Shown: positions 54,395-64,000 of the stretch, one piece after another
How the letters are laid out: each line of letters begins with the position of its first letter
How positions within the stretch are numbered: position 1 is the stretch's first letter
Source of the DNA: Chara braunii
Lineage: Eukaryota > Streptophyta > Charophyceae > Charales > Characeae
Reading direction: 5' to 3'
Length of the DNA stretch: 64,000 nucleotides
Assembly (NCBI GenBank): GCA_003427395.1
Contig: BFEA01000024.1
Coordinates: 4,710,375-4,774,374, forward strand
Program-made: the position numbers and the translations under genes
Notes under the pieces: generated by a model
Database searches by the model: none
Told to the model about the DNA's origin: nothing
The model's input: only the letters and a program-made list of their open reading frames with translations

Positions 54395-56150
54395 CTCTAC
54401 AAGGGTAATAAAAAAAATAAAAAAAACACAATCTTGCGTAGGTAGGCCACCAGATGGATAGTATCTGGATTGCCCCGATGAAAGCACTATCATGCTCATG
54501 CATTGAGGGGTAATCGATCATTTAGATATAAATTGAGCAAGGTGAAAATGGAATATTTGAGAGGGTGCTGAGCGGAGCAACGAGGACGAAGTAACAGAAG
54601 ACGAGACTGTCCCACGCCAAGTAACCTCGTGTTGGCAATGGCTACTTCGTCATTCGTGGAACAGAGAGAGTAATTATCATTTAGGAGGACAAAGCGACCG
54701 ACAAAGTTACATTCCCCCCTCCGGGTAGGCAGACGTGATACGAAAACGTGGTCGAATCGAGAGTTCAAACATCGACCAGGAGCCAGATCACTTGTAGTCT
54801 GCATGATACAAGTAGTATTTACTTGTTAAAGCTGTGCGCGACGGATTTTTCGTCCGCGGACGACGGTACAATCGTCTCTTCGGTCATGTAGGAAGGAAAT
54901 TATAATCTTGGCAGGTCATCTCTTCAAGTCAAAATATTGTTTACGTCATGGTTTTATTCATTTTATGAGTAGGGGATTATAAAGGGCCTAGGATTACATG
55001 TGGGGGTTCACGTTTGGTTGAAGCCATCCTAGTCGACCGACGCTCGTTCGTACCAAGGAGATCAGCGCACTCGGGAACGGACAACGTTCGGGTCCACTTG
55101 GCGTTAACCAAGCGAACCTATACTTCAGCAAACGAGCAAACGCCCTCGGCTGACCTACCTCTGCAATTGCATATAAAAGTTTTCGCACGTGGGTCAGTAG
55201 CTCGGTAGGGATACGCCCCTGAGGGTGGTGACAGCCCCTCAGGGAAAATAAGTTGTGCACTGCGAAAATCTATCCTGCCGTAGGGGACCGCGGGATGTAT
55301 AGCTGGCGCACCCGGCTAGAGCGGCGAAGGGACGATGCAACCGCGTCCGTCTCGGCGGTTCGCGAAATCACTTATGCATCGTCCTAAGTTGTTTCTTGAT
55401 TTTGTTTTGTTCTAACTCCTGTGTGACATAGTCGGGAGGGTCCTCGTTCACGCGAGGGCCGATGCGCTCGACAGCGGTATCAAAAGGTGCTCGCCCACGT
55501 ATTTTTTCACTTTTACTTTTTGTTTTCACTTTAGTTCGGGATCTAAACAATTATTTTATTTTTTGTAACTTTTTTAGTGGGTTTTGTATTATGGGAAGTA
55601 CACATCTTTACATTTTCAGGGCATTTAGCTATGCCCAAAAAAAAAGAAAAATCGCCAAAGATGGCGGTGTCGAAAACATGCTCTTCTTTAAATCCCCTCC
55701 CCCTCCATCCCGCCCCTCTCCCTTGTTTCCTATAAATCTTCACTGCTTGTTGAAGGGAAGCAAGCAGAGCTCCCTCTGTAACTCGAGGCTTCCTTTCTTA
55801 TGATGAAAGTAATCATAAGAGAAAAAATATAAAATTGAAAACACCAAAAAAAACTTCTCGGCAAGATACGTGATTGAGCTAGTACCGCACACCCTTGGAG
55901 AAGTACTGGTCCGTTTGTGGTTCCAATTATTCAATCCGTGCCTTGGTTTTAAACCAGTTTCTCGTCCTTCAATTCTAATATTTATGTCAAAAATAGAATC
56001 CTTGACAACAATCATGGCCTGAATGTATTGAATGCTTAATCAGTGCACAAGACTGCTTGTGAAAACAGAAAATCAGGCCGATACAAAAGCCGAGAAGTCT
56101 TATAACGAACAACCTCAATTCTGAGCTACTTGGTCCGTTAAAACTTCTAT
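54395..56150. other. non-coding region
   Basis: No gene recognised apart from the repeat copy at 55545-55675. Confidence 0.45.
55545..55675 (+). repeat. fourth copy of the AT-rich repeat family
   Basis: Contains ATCGCCAAAGATGGCGGTGTCG (seen at about 55651) and an upstream AATTATTTTATTTTTTGTAA, GTGGGTTTTG, CATTTTCAGGGCATTTAGCT series that follows the order of the copy at 51715-51850. Confidence 0.7.
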
Positions 56151-57250
56151 TCACAAATTGGTCAGCCAAATATTGCTAAAAACTCTAAACAAATCGCAAA
56201 CCCTAACCTGCTCACCTGCTGACCACGAGGATGATGAAAAGTACAAGGGTTGAAAATTTTCTTCCAACGATAAGGTAACTACGGCCTTGCTCATGATCAG
56301 CCTACGACTTTTCCCTGCCTCTTCTCTGAAGGTTTCCTTGAAATCACTCCCCGTTTTTTTGCATAAAATAATAGTTAACCAAGCTTCCTCCCCAAAATGC
56401 CAAAGTATTTCGAGATGAAGACAATCCCTTCCTGCCCACACCACATCCTTAAAAAATCCTTTATTTGTCGTCTTCAAACGTTGAAACCCCTATTCTTGGG
56501 TGTTGCGTGCGTCCAAAAGGTCGACAAGCTTTTCAAAAAATATACCACCAATAGGAACATTTTCTGCGCTTTCGAGGACGATTCCCAGACCCATGAAAGC
56601 GGATCCTCTCTCGCCCGGCCACATCTTCGTCTCCTCAAAATTCACCTCAATTGTTGTTGCGAGCTCATGTTTACTTAAATCGATTATGAATCGATCGACA
56701 TTCCTAACCTTGATGGTACTCGTTAAGACAACGCCAAGAATCTAGTGTTTCAGCGCCCGGATCTACATGGAGCGGTAAACAATTACTAAATCATGCGCGA
56801 CTCTTGCTCTAATAAGTCTGCAAGACCAATGACGATCTAGAAATTCATTCATTGCCCTCATTACAAATTGAATGTTGATATGATGATTGAAACTGTACCG
56901 AAACTTTTCTAATTTCCAGTCTCTGAAAAACTTCGCTTGCCCTGGAGATGACAGCGTCACCGTGCCTTGGTCCAGAACTAGATAACCGCTTAGGCCGTCA
57001 TAGCAGCTGAAGGTTTCATCCCGCTTCCCAGAGCCTACCCTCAACTCCTTTACTTCTTTACCAATTTTTTGCTAACTTCTCCTTCGAAAAGGTCAACTAC
57101 CGTAGTGAGGATGACTGTTCCCCGGTCCCCCCAGATCCTACCACCCCAAAGGTCACGCGCATCATTGTCCTAATTAGAGTGAGCGAACCTCCAGAAGTCT
57201 CTTTTTCTCTTGATTCCCACAACCTTCTTGAAGGCAGAGCGAGTACACGG
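56151..57250 (-). pseudogene. unrecognised decayed protein gene with several in-frame TAG codons
   Basis: On the minus strand one frame is globular-protein-like from about 57230 to 56151, interrupted by TAG codons and, near 57066, by a one-base shift in an A run. Readable parts include DNDARDLWGGRIWGDRGTVI, VVDLFEGEVSKKLVK, RDETFSCYDGLSGYLVLDQG, VMRAMNEFLDRHWSCRLIRA, ILGVVLTSTIKVRNVDRFII, MWPGERGSAFMGLGIVLESA and FFKDVVWAGRDCLHLEILWH. All visible in-frame stops in the main frame (near 57170, 56760, 56736, 56508) are TAG. No family is recognised; a mobile-element or viral origin is possible but not shown. Confidence 0.5.
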
Positions 57251-59770
57251 CTATGACGATAATATATGGGCTTCTTCCTTAACCGACGACAACTTGGACT
57301 ACTAGCCTCCCAATCTATGGTTAACCAGTCTATCCGTCCTCACACACATTCCAGAGGTACACCAATCCTAGGCAAACTTCATACTTATACAAAGTGGTTA
57401 GCGCCCCTCGGCGGCGAGTGCAATCCCTTGGCTCCAACTTTGGCAAATTTATCCCCCCTCGTTTTTTTTTCTTTTCTTTTAATTTCCTTACCCTGACCTA
57501 CCCCAGAGTCTTCGCAAGTTGGCACTTTTTTTTTTTTTTTTTTTTTTAACGGTCAGATCTAACATTTTTGATTTCTCTCTCCGAAGCTCCCGTCACTCCG
57601 TCCCTTCCTTCTAGTATCCTCAAGCATCATGGTTGTAGCTGAATTATTTGATTTTATATTCCAACTCAATAAATAAGTGAGCGTTTTCAACCTACTTTGG
57701 TTATGGCGGCCTATTATCATGGTCCAGATTTATCATTTTTTTTTTTTTTTTTGAAGTTCGGATAATTTGCCCTATCATAAACTCGACAGTCGGTAGCTAT
57801 GTATATTGAAAGTACGGTTTGATTTCGAAAACTTTAGCAACCAAGTCCCGAAATAAACAACGATAGTTCTGCTCATATCGTTCAGTTATGCGCCATCGAG
57901 TGACCTGATCCAAGTTTGATCTACTTATGCTAGGATAAGAGGGTTAGTTTGAGAAAAGGCTTTGTGAAGATTGCGAGTACTCCTTTTAGCCTAGTTATGC
58001 TTTTTAGTATGGACCAACATCTAGTAAAGTACAACCACATTGCTCTTAGTTTTTACCAACTCTTTTCGGTGACAGTTAGACCTCAACCTCCTGTCTCAAC
58101 TTGGTTTTGTCCCTCTCTCCTTGAATTAATAGCTCAGGGCTGATGTTCCCACACTTTTTTTTTTTTTTTTTTTTTTCAGATCGTCGAGGTGAGGGTTGCC
58201 TCCTTAGGTATCTAACTTTACAAGTATTATCTTGAGCTCAAATGAATGATTGTTCTTTAATATGGTTTTATTAACCGATTTTTATTCATAACAAACTTCT
58301 TCTACACTAATACGATGTTTGTATTTCAATCGGAGGTTGCTCTTCTCGCTCTCTGCTATAAGGCAAGCACAGTAACTAATAAACCATCAATGTTTGACGC
58401 GGCTATTGGTCTTAAAAGAGAATAAAGTAGAAACATTTCGAGTCGATTGAATTTGGGTATTTTCGTAGTGACCTGTACGTTTCCTAAAATTGTGGTCTGT
58501 TAACGGACACAACTTTAGAAAATACTGATGGTTAATGATCATAGTAAAACCTAAGCCTATTCCCTTTTAACAATTCATATTCAATTTCCTCACTGCCTCT
58601 CCCTTTCAACTCTTAATCCTTTTCTCCTACCTACCCTTCCCTTCTTCCTCTTTTTTGGGGGGGGCAGAGGGGGGGGGCAAAGCAGGTTATCCTTACTCTT
58701 CTACCTATTTTCTTAAACAAATCATAGTAGGCTTCCCCTTCTCCTTAATAGGTCTAATTTCATAAGTAAGTTTTTTTTTCATCTTTAAAAAAACAGAACA
58801 CCTTGTGCCCAACCTTCTTGGATAAGATATATGACCATGTCACAAAAATACTCCTGATTCGAATTTTGGTTCCACGAGGCAAATTCATCCAAATTGCATA
58901 TGGATCCTATTTATTGCAGACCTGATCGCCGCCTTTAAGATCCCGGACACCAAATGCTATCTTATGACAAACCACATAACCAACCTAAACCACTTATGAT
59001 GCTAATTCTCCAACCGAAGTTAACTAAACTTAGTATTCTTATCGAATAGGTTGCACCCTTGATCACTACTTTGAAGTCAATTACTTCATTCTGATCATCT
59101 TAGATGGTTAAGGAACTCAAGTTCTACATATCCATTCGTGGGATAGGTAGGTACCCTTCCTATTTTCCAACATATGTTCAAATGGCAAATTATGACATCG
59201 ATTCAGTTAATAACTCAACTATACAGAGTATCAAACTAAAATACACTACGTTCTAGATCGTCACCCTAAAGCAGTGAGTACTTAGGCTTCCTTTCGTTCA
59301 TTGTCATAACGAGTGATTTGCCCTTTCCTCTTCTTGATCCGATAATATTTAATTCAAAGTAGGAGGTAGCAAATCAAGCTACTATCATTAATATTCTTAT
59401 AATATAGCTTAACACAAGTTTCGATCTCAGGCCTAACCCTCGGAATTCGACACCAATCTTTGTGTTCCCTATAAAGCACTTACCATTTTTTTGCCCAGAC
59501 TCATCACGGATAACAGTCTTCCTATGAATCAGGTGATCCTACATGACGTATACTTCCTTAAATTACCTTGAGCTCGAACAAAAATTTTCAATAACGACAA
59601 AGAATACTTCTAAATTTCACGCCTTGTACCGATTGAAGAGTTCCAAATGAGCCTTCTTACTCATTCGTAACTATAATTGCTCAGGGCGGACAAGTATAAA
59701 GTAGATGACACACATTCATGAAACAGAAATAAGTAAGCTTACTGAACTTAATCTTAAAAAATAAACGTAG
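57251..59770. other. non-coding AT-rich region
   Basis: Contains T runs of about 20-25 bases near 57525, 57740 and 58160 and a G-rich stretch near 58660. No gene recognised. Confidence 0.5.
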
Positions 59771-60289
59771 GACTGAGTCATTCGTCTTAGAAACAATGCT
59801 CAGTCAGCCCAAGTTACCTTAACTTATAGCTTTTAGTTATACTCTCTTGATTTGTGATAAAACTATAGTCAGATCATTTGTCTTTGAAACAATGTCTGAC
59901 TAGCCTTGTTCTTAAAAACATATAGATATAGAAATATAGAAAGTCATATTCCCTTGTTTACATTATAATCCTGCGGCCTCAGACTTAGACCATTCATCTC
60001 ACAAACAATGTCCATTCTTTGGCATCAAGACCCAGAGACCGTTCATAAACCACCAAAAAATAAACAGCGACCAGACCATTCATCTTAGATACAATGTCTG
60101 GTCCTCAAAGTTTACACTGTCAATACTTCAAAGAAACGACAACCAGGCTATTCATCTTATAAACAATGTCTGGTTAAATTAAATGAACATAGCGACCAAG
60201 TCATTCATCTTAGAAACAATGCTTAGCTCTTCAGAAAACGGAACAAAACACAGCAGTCAGACCATTCATCTTAGAAACAATGTCTGACC
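59771..60289. repeat. cluster of seven hairpin repeats with conserved loop and changing stems
   Basis: Seven copies of a unit with a near-constant 20-21-base centre (consensus CATTCATCTTAGAAACAATG), flanked by short arms that pair with each other. Starts: 59771 (GACTGAG/CTCAGTC), 59867 (AGTCAGA/TCTGACT), 59984 (weak), 60069 (GACCAGAC/GTCTGGTC), 60141 (AACCAGG/TCTGGTT), 60194 (CCAAG/CTTAG, one mismatch) and 60255 (GTCAGAC/GTCTGAC). Arms differ between copies, yet most still pair. Spacers are unique, 20-80 bases. Orientation is the same throughout. Confidence 0.85.
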
Positions 60290-60299
60290 CTATAAGACT

Positions 60300-61440
60300 C
60301 GTTCAAGCATAAGCAAAACTGCCTTCCTCCCACCTTCCCCCTGATACAACCCCCTTTTGCAATCTGCTTTTCAAACAAACAACAAAAGTTGAAACTATAA
60401 ATTGTGCATCCATTCTTTTACTTAGTCTGGGTTATGTCCTGAAAGTCAAACTGAAAGTCAAAGTAGGGGTGCACTCAATACTCTCAGTCAGCTACATAAA
60501 AAATATGTATAGATAAGGGTTATAACTGGTTTATAAGGGAAAGCAATGGTTACCCCTGAGTTCCCTGCCTCCAGAACTCCTCCTGAGTTCCGACAGAGCT
60601 CCCGCAATCGGTGGGTTGACTCCCCACAGAGTCTTGATGCGGACCTACGGGCTGCAATCCCGCCTGCCGCCTTCCTCTCAAAACCAATGGACTAGACTTA
60701 GAGTAAGACGGGCGGGACGAGATAGGTTGAGACCCTCAGATCCAAGAGTGGTGCACTTAGACTCGCAGGAGAGGGTTTTAAAGTCTTCAAGCGCCTGAGG
60801 GCCCCGCAATGATGGTCAAACCAGCAACAGCTTGGTCAAACGAAGTCAAGCGATTGAGCCGAACTCTCTGACGACTCCCCACGTTGCAGCGATGACCTCC
60901 TCCTCCTCCGCAGCTGGCTTGCTGCTATCTCGTTCGACAGTGAATTGCGCTGCCTACCGAAGGGTGAGCCTGCAATCCCGCAGCTTGCCCTCAGTCGCTC
61001 CACTCAACAGAATAGGCAACGCTCCGCCCCGCAGATAAACTCTGCAACCTTAACAGTCAAAGTTTCAAATCCCGTGATTTGCCTCCTCTTTCGGCTCCTC
61101 GGTCACCTCCTCCCCTTGCAATGTTGATCACTCTCTCAAGTTGGGATACCGTTTCCTTTAACCAATGCCACTACGCAGCCTAAAACGGTTGCATTCAAGT
61201 GGTGCACTGCCCCCACGTTCTATTCGAGCTGTAGTTGGGAATGCGGCTGCTCAACCACTCAACAAAGACATGGCGCGCAAAGCAGCCGTGCGCAACAACA
61301 AAGGCCCGTAGCAATATGCAATGTTGAGCACAACGGAGTCCGACAACCACAACAATCGCCCTTGGAGCATGTAACCCCGACAGCGCAGTCCAACAACAAC
61401 ACAAAACACAGTTTTTGTGGAACGACAATCGTAACAGGCT
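60300..61440. other. non-coding region
   Basis: No gene recognised. It has a few GTCAA words near 60815-60850, but no array. Confidence 0.45.
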
Positions 61441-62780
61441 TGCACTAAACCATGGTGACGAAGCACTTGTTGACATTCGTAGCAACACTAAGAGTACATG
61501 TCGTCGACCATGCAGGTGACCGTCAAAACCCGGTACGTGTCGCCTTGATTCCTTCTTCCTTATTCCGTTTTCCCTCATGCCAGCCCATTCTCCCCTTCTT
61601 TCTTTGTCACTACTATGACGTCGGCCCCTTGTCTTGCTGCAGGTCCCACGCATGCAAAGGTGAGAACGAATCTTCTCCCGGTCAGGTACGTATCTTGTTG
61701 TCTTCGTGCATACAGTAAATTCAAGCCTCTTGATACCGATGGACTATCCTCCACTGTTGTTCAGCGTTCGATCTAACCTTCTTTCGGGTTCAGCCCCCCC
61801 GCACTCTGGCACGATCTCCGACTTGGGCCCACGAAGTCCATCAACGGGATATCTTACCAAACGAAGCGACGAGCCCCCAAGTAAGTATTCCTTCTTCTCC
61901 GACCGTAACAGACTGTACTCTCCCTACTGAACAACAACCAGCTGCATTTGGCGCCGAAGACAAGCACCTCCCGTCCTTTGATAATGACGAGCAGCACAAC
62001 CCGACACTTGCGCGCGGCCTCGTTCCCATATACCGACCAACTCACCAACCCATCGTGGATTCTAACCACGCCATTCAACGCGCCGGCTATCAAACCCCCA
62101 AGAAAGTATTTTGAATGGTCCGAATCGGTCTAAAAACGACCGATCCATTCAACTTCTTATCTATGTTTTTCTCCTCACCGCCATCCCCGACTACTTCGCA
62201 CAATCCGATATCCTCCTTGGCCCTCTCCACGCTACTCTACTCTCCAGGCTGGCATCACCACTGCACTCGCCAGCCCCCAAAACCTTAATCTAGCTTATCC
62301 CCGACCTTCTTCCACCGGCAGATGAGTGAAACTGCAGACTCTTGCTCCGCGATCACCCTGCCCGCATCCCCTTGTCTTCACAGTCGAATGCACACGGCGC
62401 AATATCGCGCCCGAGTTCATTCGTCCTTCCCACGTCCATGCTTCGCACCCGAGCCTCTCTTACTAACTTCTAACTTATTAATCCCTTGCTCAATCTACCC
62501 ATGAATTTGCAGTCGCCCAAACCTCTAACCCCTATGTAGCACCTTCTCTCACTTGATTTCATCATGAATCAGGTGAGTTTTACGTTTCCCTTCTTCTCTA
62601 CTCCCTTGCTCCCGCCATAGCCTCTACACACTGTTCCCTTTACTAACTCTTTGTCTACTAGTTTTTTAACCAAACTAACTACACCATCGAGGTCGCCCCC
62701 ACCGAAACCTCCCAAATTGAGTTAACCCCAGCCCGTTTTCGCTAAGCAATGGGTGAGATCTGTATCTTCTCACCTCTCGT
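61441..62780 (+). other. possible intron-rich transcribed region
   Basis: Several strong donor-like and acceptor-like sites alternate on the plus strand: CCATGCAG|GTGACC, CCCG|GTACGTG, TTGCTGCAG|GTCCC, CAAAG|GTGAGAA, GGTCAG|GTACGT, AATCAG|GTGAGT, CTACTAG|TTT. Open frames between them are tiny and no protein family emerges, so this is only a suggestion of micro-exons or chance. Confidence 0.25.
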
Positions 62781-64000
62781 TTCTTTCGTTTCTACCATCT
62801 CCTCGAACCACCCTTTTCATTCTAACTCTCTCCTCTCCGCTCTAACTCTAAAACTAACATCGCCAAACATCTCACCCGGCTCAAGTACCTCCGGCTAGTA
62901 CCTTTCTCTAGCCCGATCGTCGAAGAAACAACCATGCCATCACTTTCTCTGCCTGCCCCTGCACCTGCTTTCTGCCATCTTCATTGCTAAGTGCACGTGT
63001 CCAGGTTCGTCTTTTGCTCACTGCGCCCGCTGCCTCGGCGCTCTGCCACTTCTTACTACTGGCGCAGTCTGTCCCCGCATGCAACGATCCGATAACGCTC
63101 CGTACCGTCCCCTCCTTCTCCCTCCACTGTTAGTCCGCCCGTACCTTAGCGCAACGACTTTCTCTGCTGCTCCGATCAACCCTGGGAAAGACTCCCGGGA
63201 AAGCCAACTATAGGACGGTCGGATTAGTCTTTCGCCCCTACACCCAAGTCCGACAGACGATTCGCCGTCTATATCGCTACAATTTTTAACCATAACCCCC
63301 TCTAGCCCCGCCCTACTCAGGCCCAGTTCGGCATTTCACCGAACTCCACAAGCATACCCACACTCAAAACTCTTACGGTAAATCAAGGTCTGGTGGGCGG
63401 TGCATCTGTAAAGGGGCCCTCGACCGCCAAAGCCCCCACAAAGTCGGTCGATTGTGGAGCAGAGAGCACGACTCCTGCCGCAAGGTTTACGCCTGGGCCT
63501 AGGTGAGGCGGTTCCTGATGCGGATCTTGGTAGTAGTAGCAATAATGAGAACTTTAAACACCGAGGTAGTGAGGGGTTGGCCCTTGCAGTCCGCGGCCTG
63601 CGCCTGTGCATGACCCGCCATCTTTCGCGTCCCAACGGGCACGCACACACTTAAACCACTCACGACAAACCATGAATGACAAGTCGGGTCTCTCAACGGG
63701 CCCTCGCTACCCAAATCAACATTTCACGCATACCGTGCGACCATACCGAACCATGCCGTCGTCGACGTCTTCCTCCGTACATACGCGCAAGTCACAGGCA
63801 AGCGCATTATTCAACGAGACCCAATTTAATCAAAAGAAATAAGCAAAATCCAGTCGGCGATCACGCCGGCTCTTCAACCATCAACAATCACAAGATCACA
63901 AGCGCCTCAAAACTTGCGCACCCACATACTCTCTGCTCTAGTCAACTAACCAGTCAGCCTTGACCACAAACGCAGTCGCTCCTCGTGTGGTATACTTTAA
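62781..64000. other. no recognisable feature
   Basis: Unique C-rich sequence with short frames only. Nothing supported on either strand. Confidence 0.5.

Noticed and set aside
56151-57250. Alternative genetic code with TAG as sense
   Set aside because: The three retrotransposons and the long exons use standard stops, and the stretch also has a frameshift, so decay is the simpler explanation.
59771-60289. CRISPR array
   Set aside because: Spacing is irregular (53-117 bases), copies diverge in their arms, there are no cas genes, and the setting is eukaryotic.

Overview
The window looks like nuclear DNA of a green-lineage eukaryote. Three related Ty3/Gypsy retrotransposons use plant-type initiator-Met primer sites, there is a decayed piece of nuclear 18S rRNA, microsatellites are abundant, and two very long disordered coding exons lie among thousands of bases of repeats. 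A streptophyte alga such as Chara is my best guess; this is an inference from style, not a sequence match. No bacterial operon, CRISPR array or phage is present. The sequence is draft quality: one 534-base N gap, scattered single Ns, and a sequencing-library adapter left inside an LTR.

Layout. 1-2300: microsatellites and an unrecognised, probably spliced minus-strand gene fragment. 2375-5674: a minus-strand open reading frame for a 1099-residue disordered protein. 6152-15341: Ty3/Gypsy element 1 (minus), with two LTRs, primer-binding site, leader, gag and pol, broken by one stop, several frameshifts and the gap. 15667-23390: Ty3/Gypsy element 2 (minus), more decayed. 23523-24098: a terminal-inverted-repeat element. 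25262-33330: Ty3/Gypsy element 3 (plus), the most decayed, carrying a nested insertion with an 8-bp target duplication and an internal inversion. About 33690-33920: 18S rRNA pseudogene fragment. 36172-43257: a minus-strand 2361-residue open exon that ends on a splice-donor sequence. 43258-50000: promoter-side simple repeats, a fold-back repeat, a 39-bp tandem repeat and a long cryptic repeat. 50600-51900: TA microsatellites, CGTTCGG-rich islands, an AT-rich repeat family in both orientations and a hammerhead-ribozyme-like core. 53364-54394 and 56150-57250: two decayed, unrecognised protein-coding stretches. 59771-60289: a cluster of seven hairpins with one conserved loop and changing, mostly still-pairing stems. 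60300-64000: no recognisable gene.

The three retrotransposons belong to one lineage: gag with a long charged coiled coil and one CCHC knuckle, then pol (protease, reverse transcriptase, RNase H, integrase, degenerate C-terminal chromodomain-like tail) in the -1 frame, with a shared CCAAAAG run at the junction. None looks able to move by itself. The most novel-looking signals are the hairpin cluster at 59.8-60.3 kb and the hammerhead-like core at 50.7 kb.
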